From NCBI GenBank assembly GCA_050084515.1, contig CM114274.1:3596001-3660000 (forward strand): a stretch of DNA of 64,000 nucleotides. Direction: 5' to 3'. Shown piece after piece: positions 1 through 10,521 of this stretch (its first letter is position 1; each line of letters begins with the position of its first letter). The notes under the pieces were generated by a model. The model searched no databases and had not been told where the DNA came from. It saw nothing but the letters and a program-made list of their open reading frames with translations. A program made the translations under genes and the position numbers. The stretch comes from Blasia pusilla. Lineage: Eukaryota; Marchantiophyta; Marchantiopsida; Blasiales.

Positions 1-3000
1 GAGACATCATTATATCTTGATGCAAGGTATTTCGATCCTTCTATCTTTCAAGATCTCTCTATTTTTTCCTATGATATTATGTGGGAGCCTAACAATATTT
101 ATATTGTGTGGTATGAAGGTATGTTTCTTCTTCAAAAGCATGTTGGCGAATCTTCAAGTTTAGTCTACATGTAGAGCAACCAAGTATTGTGAGATTGATT
201 GTTCATCTTCCAGACAGTCAAATGGTATATTTTCATGGGCAAGATTCATTGGGTAATATTCTGGAGCAAAGTAAGGAAACCACTCTCACTCAATGGTTTG
301 CAACAAATGTTTCTGATTTGACTGCGCGACAATATCTTTATTTGGAGTTCCCTTCTCATTACTCTTGGAATAAGAAGCAATGGCATCTGCGTAAACGTGC
401 AAGAAAAGGATGTGGACATCCTATTGGACGTTTGTTTATGACAAACCCAGGTAAATTTTCTATTCTCTGTTAGATTACAATTATTAAGGCAAAATTTTAG
501 TTAAAGTTATAAACACATTCGTGCTTCCTTCCTAATCTTTTTTTTTTGGCTAATCCTAGCTGAAGGGGAGCATCATTGGTTACGATTACTTCTCCATCAT
601 GTGAGAGGAGCTCAATCATATCAAGATTTGAGAACTATCGATGGTGTAGTTTATCCTACCTTCAAAGAGACTGCTATTCAAATGGGACTTTTGGAGGACG
701 ATAGAGAGATCTTTTCTTGCTTTGAAGAGGCGGTTTTCATTCGCACTAGCTATTCATTATGTCTACTCTTTGCCATCAGTCTTCTATATAATACACCTTC
801 TCTTCCGGCTATAGTGTGGGAACATTTTTTGGTTCCATTAACTGAAGATCTTCTACATCAAAAGCGTGAGGTAATATGCATGCCTTTTGTTAAGTTCATT
901 TTTCTCTTACGAGTTTTTTAATGTATTTTATTTATGTTTTAACTTCTACATTTGTTCCTTGTAACAGAGAATTGGTATTCCGACCCTTCCATTGGATGTT
1001 CACATTACTAATCTTGCGTTATTGGAGGTCCATTACCATCTTCAAGATCATGGTAAGAGTATGGCGGACTTCCCCGACATGCCTCAACCAGATTTCCAAG
1101 CTCGTAATTTATCTATTTCGCGTCTAGAAGAGGAAGAGCTCTACTACGATCATGATTTGCTTTGTGAACGTGTGAGAGCAGGAGAGATATCTTTAAATGA
1201 TGGACAACGAGCTATTTGGGAAGTTATTTGTAATGCTTTTCGCGATATCTTACAAGATGCGCCACCTTCTGTAAGTGGATATTATGCATAGTAAATTTTA
1301 AGACGACTTTTTTACTCTTTAAATCTCTTTAAGTTTTATTCTTTTTAAAGTGCATTTTTGTCACTAAAAATATGGATTTTCAGGAAAAACTTTTCTTTAT
1401 TGATGGTCTGGCGGAACGGGAAAAACCTTTTTGTACAACCTTCTTCTTGCAATCGTACGGAGCGAGGGTCATATAGCTCTTGCAGTTGCATCTTCAAGAA
1501 TTGCCGCTTTATTATTGGATGGAGGTCGTACTGCTCATTCTCGATTCAAGATTCCTATTCAAGTACATGAAAGCTCCACTTGCAAGTAAGTCTAGATTTA
1601 AGATTTTGTTTATAATTATTATTCTTTATAATTATGGCATGCATATTATTGTTATATTCTTAGATTTATCCTTCATAAATGTTCCTCACATATTGTTTTG
1701 TTATCGATTTTCTAGCCTATCGGTCAATAGTCATATGGCCCGCCTTATACAAAAGGCGAAGTTGATCGTGTGGGATGAAGCTCCTATGACCCATCGTCAT
1801 GCATTCGAGGCCGTTAATCGTACTTTCCAAGATATCATGGGTTTGATGGATACTCGATTACGAGACTTGCCTTTTGGGGGGAAGATCATTTTATTCGGTG
1901 GTGACTTCCGACAACTTCTCCCAGTTGTTCATCGTGGAGATCGTGCTACAATTGTGCGTGCAACATTGAGGAGATCTCTTATTTGGTCTGACGTGAGATT
2001 ATTGAAACTCACTACCAACATGAGAGTTAATACTTTACAAGGTATTTAAGAATTAACCTAATATTTTTCTTTTTTCATTTCATGTGGTTTTTTTAAATTT
2101 TTAATATGTACTCATTTCTTGATCTTATATTTTTTGTAGGATATGCACGAGAAGAGCAAGAAGCGTTTGCAACGTGGTTATTAGAGATAGGAGAGGTTCG
2201 AGTATCATTACATTTGGACCTTGGAGAGGATTTTATACAAGTTCCGGATGCGATAATTGTAAAAACGACAAGGATGAATGATCTCATTAATGTTGTTTAT
2301 GGACACGATGTTAATAAGTGGAGTGACATTGATTTCTTGAGGGGTACATCCATTTTGTCAACCAAGAATACAATTGTGGATATTATAAATGCGGAAATCA
2401 TGTCTCGATTTCCAAGAGAGGTAATATTTATGTTCTTGAATATCATTATTATATTTTCATTACCTATTGCTACATTTTTCTATCATCGCTCTTATTATTA
2501 ATGATTCATTTTGTTTTTGCAGGAGCATACTTTCTTGAGTGCTGATACTGTTTCCGACGATGAGATGAGACTTGTTTATCCGACATAATTTTTGAACACA
2601 TGTTTACCATCTGGACTTCCACCTCATTGTTTGACTTTGAAGATTGGAGCTCCGATAATGCTATTAGGGAATATGAATGGAGCCAAGGGACAAGCAAACG
2701 TGACTCGGCTGGTGATAGTTGGCTTTAGTAGACATCTTATAGATGCAAAAATTATCACAGGAAAAAACATCGGAGCTCGAGTTTTCATTCCACGCATTCC
2801 ATTGATTGCGTCTGATTCTGGCCTATCTTTTGATTTGCGACGATTTCAATTTCCTATACGTCCTGCTTTTGCAATGACGATGAATAAGTCTCAAGGTCAA
2901 ACATTAGATAGAGTTGGTATCTACTTGCCTAATCGAGTATTTTCTCATGGGCAATTGTATGTTGCCTTGTCAAGAGTAGGCTCGAGGAATTCTATTCATA

Positions 3001-3080
3001 TTATGACAGATAATGAAAAGGCTATTAACAAAATAGGTGTTTACACTAGGAATGTTGTATATAATGAAGTGCTAAATTAA
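1..3080 (+). pseudogene. Helitron Pif1-like helicase, partial and broken
   Basis: C-terminal half of a Helitron Rep/helicase (superfamily 1 DNA helicase that unwinds the element during rolling-circle transposition). Read across GT-AG introns, the exons are about 1-26, 119-450, 560-870, 968-1270, 1384-1585, 1716-2041, 2140-2420 and 2523-3080. Recognisable parts are the YLDARY/ACWRIF start, LRTIDGVVYPTFKE, the Walker A region at about 1402-1430, Walker B (IVWDEAPM, about 1770), GGDFRQLLPVV (about 1900), NTCLPSGLPPH (about 2597), and the C-terminal MTMNKSQGQTLDRVGIYLP and YVALSRV motifs. Two lesions are visible. One base is missing in the Walker A codons at about 1406-1412, which shifts the frame. 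A TAA at 2586-2588 replaces the codon expected to be glutamate in YPTEFLN. The ORF from 2592 is therefore only the last exon after that stop. The intron-rich structure is usual for plant Helitron helicases. Confidence 0.85.
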
Positions 3081-3228
3081 AATTAAAATAACATTACATG
3101 TGTCAAGTGTTATATTGGTATGCTTTTTTAGACTTTGTAATACTTCATCCATTGAAAAAAAATTGATATGATTAATTTTGTATATGCTAAATTTTGATGT
3201 CGGTACATCGCACGGGCATTCTTACTAT
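1..3228 (+). mobile_element. Helitron, autonomous type, 5' part outside window, decayed
   Basis: Rolling-circle Helitron whose Rep/helicase gene fills positions 1-3080. The 3' end is set at about 3228: a GC-rich stem (cggtacatcgcacgggca, near 3201-3218) is followed six bases later by CTATT, which resembles the canonical CTAGT terminus with one change. The two other Helitrons in this window share the layout gggca, then 5 bases, then CTAGT (8943 and 39109), which supports the boundary. The element is 5'-incomplete only because the window starts inside it. The helicase carries a frameshift and a stop codon, so this copy cannot move by itself. Confidence 0.85.
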
Positions 3229-4440
3229 TGTATGAATAAATAGAGCATTTTTTTCTCTAGGTAGACCGAAATGTAAGAAGTAGAAAAAACTGGGATGAAT
3301 TCGATTAAAAAACTCTAACCCTCCCCTAAAAATTTTCAAAATAGATAAATAAATTTAAGAAAAAAGTTGAGGAAAAAATTTTGAATTAAAAAAAAAACCC
3401 CTCCACTCTCTTCTCCTCGGCTTCCTATCCCCTATTCATTCTTTTGCAATATTATTAATTTTTTTCCCCGTGTTATGCACCGGGTGGGAATCAAAAGATA
3501 ATGTGAAGTTAGTGGGCATACCATGAATAAAGTTTTTTTAAATAAAAATAAGAATCAAAATAAAATGTTATAATCTATTTAATTTGGTTCAAGATACATT
3601 TTCATAGATTTTTTTTAAAATTTTGTAAAATATAATTTATCTATTTTTCAATCCCCATATTTCAATAAGTAAAAGAAAATCACTTATTTTGATGAATTTT
3701 TTCCTAAAAGAGGAATCAAATTCTTCTCTTAATTTAACTTGAAAATTAAAAATAATTCCAAAATAATATGTCTTCCATTATTTTGAAAATAATTCTTGTC
3801 CCATTAGTATCCTATTATCCTTTTCATCCCAAAAGGAAAATTATTCCATCAAAAAGAAAATTTATTTTAATTTTTTCATAATTTTTGGCATGAACCTTGA
3901 AATTTTGATTTTAAATTTTCAAATGAGAAAAGATAGTAAAAAGGAAAGAGATTCCGGAAGATTTCATTAGGAAAGATATAAATTTAGAATTAATTGTTAT
4001 TAAAATATATAAATAAAAACAACCTAATTATTTAAACCTTACCCATTCTTTTTTTTCTTAGTATAGGGTAAATTTAAAAGCAAAAACTTCATGAAGTGCA
4101 TGGATCGAATTTGATAGATGTCATTCATTTAATGGTTTTCAAAAGTGAGCTAATGCCCTTAATAGAATGATTATTTCTCATACATTTGAAATTTCATAAA
4201 AAAGAAAGTTTGAATTTGAAAGAAAATGAAAAAGTAAATCATCAAAAAACAGAAAAGTGCATCCTTGTGGACCTGCAACCTTTTTTCTCACTTCACATTT
4301 CTTTTCTCATAGTTAATTTCCCTACCCTACGTCGGGTAGGGAAATGTTTTACATTTTTGAATATGATGAGTAAGAAAAACTTAATGAGGACTAGGATGTT
4401 TAAAAAAATCCCAACCCTCCCCTAAACGTTTTCAAGATAA
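3229..4440. repeat. AT-rich repeat, related to 62440-62930
   Basis: There is no coding potential here. About 3580-4110 aligns by eye with 62440-62930 in the same orientation. Both contain 'tcaatccccatatttcaat'-like sequence, an 'aaaagaaaatcac' tract, 'ataattctt.tcccatta', an 'agatttcat.gg.aaagat' stretch and a 'gtatagg.taaa' end. A second, short direct repeat ('aaccctcccctaaa' then 'ttttcaa.ataaataaa') occurs at about 3316 and 4413. It probably derives from an old non-coding transposon or LTR, but I could not assign a family. Confidence 0.5.
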
Positions 4441-4974
4441 ATAAAATGAGAGATGTGGATGAGAGTGTGTTCTCAGTGGGCAGAGCTCTTTCGGAGAGTT
4501 ATGCCAACAGCCTTTGAGAATCTTGCCATTGCTCAACACAGGGATACGTTGCGGTATGCAACCATTCGGGGGGGAGGTTATCGACCATCGATTTGTTGGT
4601 TCCATGTGGGGGACTATGTCTATTTGCAGCAGATTGCACCGACAACGTTGGATGTGACGGCAGGCCGCACTATTTTATGAGTGCGCGAGGTGTTAGCTTC
4701 TGGAGTTGTAATGTTGGAGGGTCGTGATGGAGTTGTTTGGAAGGACCATGTGTGTAATTGTGCACCATGTCATCTTCCAAATGTGGATGGTACTGTTGAC
4801 CCAAGCTTAGCCATGATACGTGCTAGCTTGAGGTGCATGTTGTGTGGGTCTGCTGGTAACGCAGCCCGTATGTTGGTGTGTGATCGGTGTTCTAGGGGTT
4901 GGCACATGATGTGTTTGACTCCACGTATGGATGTTGTTCCTACTGGAAGGTGGGTTTGTCCTCGATGTACTTAG
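4441..4974 (+). pseudogene. Ty3/gypsy Pol C-terminus: integrase tail plus PHD finger
   Basis: End of a gypsy-type polyprotein. The first part (about 4453-4760) matches the region after the integrase core: FENLAIAQHRDTLRYATIR, then a GDYVYLQQ beta-barrel segment, then VLASGVVMLEGRDG and a CAPCHLP motif. It runs straight into a C4HC3 PHD-like zinc finger at 4834-4971 (CMLC, CDRC, GWHMMC, CPRC) that ends at a stop at 4972-4974. An in-frame TGA at 4678-4680 interrupts the barrel and looks like CGA mutated to TGA (the next codons, VREVL, continue the homology). The rest of pol is missing upstream, so this is a 5'-truncated copy. I recall similar PHD-tailed gypsy Pol proteins in some plants and algae, but this was not checked. 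The finger may read histone tails to steer integration, by analogy with chromoviral chromodomains (inference). Confidence 0.75.
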
Positions 4975-5148
4975 GAGGGGTAGATGACTTGATCTTTGCA
5001 TGATATGGATTACAGATGTGCGACTAACGATGGGGCAACCTAGCACCCGGCCTTCTGATTCGTGCACCCAAGAAGGTGTATAGCATGTAGTAGATGTATA
5101 GGGCTACCTGGGAGTTAGAGGGACCTAACCGCCAGTTAGGGGGGCGAG

Positions 5149-5254
5149 TTGTGGTACACTTGTGTTTGTGGATGCTCTCGTCTATGTTATGTATGTATGT
5201 GAGTATGGTATGTCAGCGATGTATGTTGTATGACGATGTGGATTCGCACGACAG
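5149..5254 (+). repeat. LTR-like direct repeat, copy 1
   Basis: A 106-bp segment that recurs at 5625-5730 with a single visible difference (cagcgatg versus caacgatg). It starts at TGTGGTACAC directly after a purine-rich run (agttaggggggcgag, about 5133-5148) that looks like a polypurine tract, and lies 175 bp after the gypsy Pol stop. The position fits the 5' end of the 3' LTR of the PHD-type gypsy element. Confidence 0.5.
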
Positions 5255-5624
5255 TTGTCATGACCATACGGATTATGTCGTAGAGCATAGTGTGCTAGTA
5301 GAGGCCGTACCTTATGTAGGGCCGCAGTGTCTAGGTAGAGATGCGATTTCATACATAGGGTTGGGGGTTACTCAGTTGAGGGTGACTTTTCCAATAGGGC
5401 CCGCTCTTAGGTTGGAGAATATAAGGTGGAGTGCACTCAAAGAACAGTCAGTTCATTGAGTTGAGCCTGTTGCGTTGGGAGTTAGCCTTGGTAGTGAGTA
5501 GAGCTCTTGGCTATGGTGTTTCCCGCAAGCTTCAACCTAGATTCTCCCATCGTGGAGTGGGTTTGGCTCGATTGTATGTGATTCTATACGTGTTTTACGA
5601 CAGTAGGTCTTTCACGGATTTCAA

Positions 5625-5730
5625 TTGTGGTACACTTGTGTTTGTGGATGCTCTCGTCTATGTTATGTATGTATGTGAGTATGGTATGTCAACGATGTAT
5701 GTTGTATGACGATGTGGATTCGCACGACAG
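5625..5730 (+). repeat. LTR-like direct repeat, copy 2
   Basis: Second copy of the 106-bp unit, 476 bp downstream of the first and nearly identical. The spacer (5255-5624) is not repeated again. It could come from a partial tandem duplication of the LTR or from unequal recombination. The ORFs here are products of the duplication and do not look like genes. Confidence 0.5.
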
Positions 5731-5798
5731 ACGCCACCTCTCACTAGGGTTTCTCGGGGATGATGGATGTGTCCTAGATGTACATAGAGGAGATACTA

Positions 5799-5923
5799 TG
5801 TCGCGCCCCTACTCTCCTTGAACGTCAATCTTTAGTGTTGCGGAAGCGTACGTTCAGTATGACACGATCTCATCGCCGATCTGCACCCAAACACGCACTC
5901 ACGTTAGTCGGGTCCGGGCCAAC
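5799..5923 (+). repeat. Truncated solo LTR, TGTCGCG family (copy A)
   Basis: First about 125 bp of the LTR family seen in full at 27298 and 29515 and reversed at 20481. It begins TGTCGCGCCCC and continues with the shared GAACGTCAATCTTTAGT and GCGGAAGCGTACGTTCAGTA blocks. Similarity stops after 'gggccaac' at about 5923, so the remaining roughly 880 bp are gone. Confidence 0.75.
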
Positions 5924-8731
5924 TCTTGGCATAAGGCAGCGGAGCGATGGTCCCTTGCCTTGTGAGTGTAACCCAAGCCTCTCATTCTTTCGGTTTGGTT
6001 TCACATGAAAAGTGCACACCTTTGAGAGCTAGGTGTGAGATGGTAGAGAGAGATTGGATCTTACTTTATTGTAGATATTTTAGTACTTCTTGTCTCAACT
6101 TGTTTGGATGCCATGAGTTAGCATGGGATGATCATGTTTTGTGTGTGTGTTGCAAAGTTGTGGGATGTATGTTGTGTAGCGATGTGTATGTGCATGACAA
6201 TATCATGGAATAAAACTACAAATTGTTAATGAAGAATATTGTTTTGCAATCCTTATGTTTCCTTACGCTGAGTATTTATAGAGTGTGCATGTTACAAAGA
6301 ATGATCTCTTGGCTCACGACTTTTAGGAAAAATTTGGGTAGAGCTAAGACTAAATGTAGGGCTAAGAATATTTACTAACTATTAAGATAGTTAGAGGGCA
6401 TTGCAAATATGTAGAAAGACAAGTTGTATGAATTTTTTACTGTTTAGCGATCGGAAAGTTGTTAACAAAGTAGGGACTTGAGGCTCAAGCTAGATTATGG
6501 GATATGTTACCCAGAGTATACATAGTGGGCAAGATAGAAGAAATCTTAGTATGCCTAGTATGGAGAAAAATGAAGAACTAAGGAATGCACATCAAGAGGT
6601 CTTAAAGTGAGAAACAATCTGTGTAGGAAGTAAGGGAAGACAAGCCTTGTGTGGAACTTTGCAAGCTTTGAGCAAGGGATACATGATCACTACCAGGGAT
6701 AGAGGCCAACGAAACCTACTTTGCAAGTTGGAAAAAAAACTACATCGTGACTTTTTTGCAACTAAGATTTTGTGAGTGCACTTCGAGCCAGTACTTTGTG
6801 ACTATTCTTTAAGTACTTTGCGTGTGCTTTTTTGGCAAGTCCGTGCACTCAAGAAAGAGTCATACTACAATCACAAGAAATGTGGGAGTGTCACTCATAA
6901 AAAAAACCGTCCCTTTATGAGTTTAGTGCGGATTCAGCTTGCAACTATGGAGACTCGCAAAGTACTTACATAATAGTTGCAAAACACTCTTGCGCTATGG
7001 TAGGCTTTGGGATGACTCTCACCCTAATAGAGGGTAAGGCGGCCAAGTGTTTCATCTCAACCACGTCGGAGAATGTGTTGGCTTGAGTCACAATGCACAT
7101 TGATACACTCCATGTTGAGCGTATGGAGTAGTGTGAGTTGGGGATAATGCATCAATAGTATGTATGCGTCATGGAGGAGCACCTCCACCAATAGTTGGTC
7201 GTGAGTTCCCACCACTGTCGAGGCCACTTCCTAAGTGAGTACTGAGGGAGGAGATGGAGCCGTGCACAAAGGGATTGGTGGGGCATGCGCATCCCATTAT
7301 CTTGAGTTTGACATAAGTTGGAGCTTTGGCCACATCTTAAGGAAATTTCTTTGTCATATAGTCAAGCGTGTGTGTGAGGCATGTGTGCGAGTATGTGATT
7401 TGAGGATGGACCAGTTGCCTACAGATCTATATGTAATTCAAACAGCTAGCCACATCAAGTTCCCGAATGGAGGTAGTTTCATAGTGGAGGCTATGCATGC
7501 AATGACTAGTAGATTCACTACTCACTCTCGTCACTAAGGGGGGGACCATGCACATAAGGTTCTTCTATTGGCAAAAAAGGATGAGCTTGAATCTCTTTGT
7601 GAGTAAAATAAAAAAATTTAGAGCTCGCACTCTACGACATCCATCAATAACTAGTAGTGGTAATTGGGTCACACACCCACTACCTAACTACCAATATATC
7701 CTAAAAGCCAAAAGATGATTATTTTGATACAATTTCAACATGGAATCTAATAATGCTTACTTTCACATATGTTTGAGATCAAACTAGGTATTTTGAATTT
7801 TGAACTTTCATTATGCAAGGATTTGCGAAATTTAATGCATACATGACAATAAAAACATATGAAAGTTATGAAATGCATATTACATTTTAATTGATATCAA
7901 AATAACATTGTTCAAAGTTTTTGATGTAGTATAGTCTATATAAGGTCAAATCGTTCTAAGAGTCAAGCTTGAAATCCATTAGGAAGACACCATACCTCCA
8001 TTGGAAGTTGAATAATTTCCAAAATTGTATATGTAAATTATTAATATTTTACTTCTATCTCCAAAAATTGGCACCATAACGTTTCCCAAAAAAAACTCTC
8101 TCTAATATGATCTCCAAAAGGGAGCAAGTCACAAAAAATAACCATCAAAAACTTATGGCTAGATATAGTTTCCCAATAACCATTTTGGTCCATTTTTCCT
8201 TTATAGAATTCCCTCTTCCCTTTTTCTTTCATAGAATTTTTTTCATTCTAAATTTTATAAAGAAATTTTTTCCCAAAATAATTATATTCATCTATTTCTT
8301 GAGCCAAGTTTTCCATGCATAATTTTTATCACCAAAAGTTTCAAAGTCACTATGCTACTAAAACTCAAGGTGTCCAATGCATGGTTTGGAGATGGTAGTT
8401 TTAGTATCAACCTCCTTTGATCAAGATATTAATGAAGAGGAGAGTTCTCTCAATGTTAGTGGTATGCGTCATGGAGTTAAGAGGTGAATATCAAGAGGAG
8501 TTGAATTATTCCTTGAAGGCTTTTGTCTCCATCTCCTCTTGCACTAGGCCTTATTGTCGATTATTAAGAGACATATAATGACGATGTACTTTTGAGACAT
8601 CATAGAAATCGCCAAAGTGAAAAGAATCAAGAGATAGATTTCAAAGTTTGATATTAATGAATTATACTCAGATTCAAATTTTCAATAATTTGACGACAGT
8701 GAAAACAAAGAGCAGATTGTGATTCCCATTA
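5924..8731. other. Intergenic, no recognised gene
   Basis: Mixed-composition sequence with short ORFs only (longest at 7235-7537, 100 codons, no recognisable domain). About 6110-6210 is a weak, degraded relative of the 106-bp repeat at 5149. From about 7600 onward the sequence is AT-rich. I see no RNA gene. Confidence 0.4.
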
Positions 8732-8943
8732 TCTATATAATTAAAAGAGAATGGAGTTAGAGGAAACCCTCGTCAGGTGTTGACACTTGTCCTCTAAGGG
8801 TTCTTCTCATGTTGACACAAGTCATTTTAAGAGAGGGATTTTAATTAAGAGGAGACCATTACATTAAATGAGAAAGAAAAAAGATGATCAGAGGCTTTTT
8901 AAATCTTGATGTTCGCCTGTGTATAGCAAGGGCAACAATCTAG
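8732..8943 (+). mobile_element. Non-autonomous mini-Helitron, 212 bp
   Basis: Starts TCTATATAATTAAAAGAG and ends with a short stem, gggca, five bases, then CTAG, followed by host T. The base before the start is A, so the insertion is A^TC...CTAG^T, as expected for Helitrons. It shares its 5' terminus with the 3.2-kb Helitron at 35931 (TCTATATTATTAAAAGAG). It encodes nothing and would depend on helicase from another copy. Confidence 0.8.
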
Positions 8944-10521
8944 TGTATTATTATGCCATGACACTTTCTTCATTTGCAAACACCTCTTTGGTCGTGATTC
9001 CCTATGCGTATCGGTATGCAAGGACACCTTGATTTGCAAACACATCTTTGCGTGAGACATGGGATGAAAAAGAAAATATTTTCATAAGTATCCCAAAACA
9101 AAATAAAATTTAATCATGATTATTAGGTGAAACTTAATTTTATTCGTTCCCTAGTGTATCATTTCTTTCATTCCCTCTTTGCGGCCGTTACTATAGTCTA
9201 TTCCTAGTGCACGTTATTCTACAGATTTTCAACCCTAACATAGAGAGAATAAAAATATCTCCCTTCTTCTATGCTTACTACCCTATGCCGTATTAGTGCG
9301 TGTTTTCCTTCCGCCACGTTACTGCCCTCCAAACCCTCTAAGTGTTACTGTATACCAAAACTTGTTTCTGCGCAGGTTTCTAGCGTTACACATGAAAACC
9401 TCGTTGTTGTGGCGACTCGTGTTCGCGTGAATAACGTGAGCCGAGCTTTCGAGGCCAATGCCTAGGGATGCAGACCTCAAAGCTTCCATCACGTAGTCCA
9501 CCGGTGCAGCCGCACACTCTGCCGCGATGTGCGACGAGACATTCAGTGCGCGTTTCTGTCGAAAATCACCTTCAACGCCCTGCGCCAGATATTGATCACG
9601 GGGTAATTTTCTTTCCGCAGCATGGGCGTACTGAGTAGGCGGATTCAAGCCAGTAGTCAAATAACGACACTGAACACACGACTGTACCATGCAACTGTGT
9701 GGTCGATACTAGTGCACATAGCTGAGAAACGAAATGATTCCTCTCTGCGGAATCGAAAATCTTCGAGGACACACGACCAACTAAGAAAGGCAAAACGCAA
9801 TGAGTGATGATTCGGAGATTCTTGTGGTACAGATTACTATGAGTTTTGAACAGTAACAAGTAAAAGATCGCGTGTTCTGAACCTCTCGACTCTCCGTCCT
9901 GAGATCAGTTAACAAAGATAAAGATCCAACTCTTGAAAGACAGCTACATTGAAAGGATTGTTTATGAACACTATACAAAGATAGATATATGACTGTTGGA
10001 AGCCCCTCAGCTTCATTTCGAGAGTTTGCCCAGATAAAAGTTCGTTTCCGACTCATTGCATGACTTCGGAGCCCATGTCTATCTGTCTGTCTTTCTGTCT
10101 GTCTGCGCTTTATCAAAATCATCTCGGTGTTCGTAACTTTCTGAACCAGGATTCCGGCATGCCAGCCGATAATTTCCACTCGATCTGGCATGATCGTGAT
10201 CTGCGTGTCTGATTACATATTAATTACAAGCAGTGAGAAATGAAAAGCTTCCAGATATGCTTCTTTGTCAGTTATGAAGGTTTAGGCTTTACCTTAGGGT
10301 GTCCAACTGTCCTCAGCTCAGAACCTCAGGAGTCGGATGATGGAATCAAGGGAATTGGACCGGTAGCTCCACTACTGGTCGATACCAAGAAAGAAAGTGT
10401 GCTTGAGACTCTCAAGTGGAGATAGGAACTATACATGGTTTACAGGGTTCCCGACGATGATGAGGAGGACTAAGGGGATATATATATATGAATATACATC
10501 ATGATGCCACACACAGCGAAG
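8944..10521. other. Region downstream of the SKP2-like gene
   Basis: From about 9250 the GC content rises to resemble the SKP2-like gene, suggesting that part of this stretch is its 3' UTR or flank. Several overlapping ORFs (for example 9319-9690 minus, 9781-10191 minus) match nothing I know and lack a clear domain. A degenerate (CTGT)n tract lies near 10081-10105. Confidence 0.35.
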
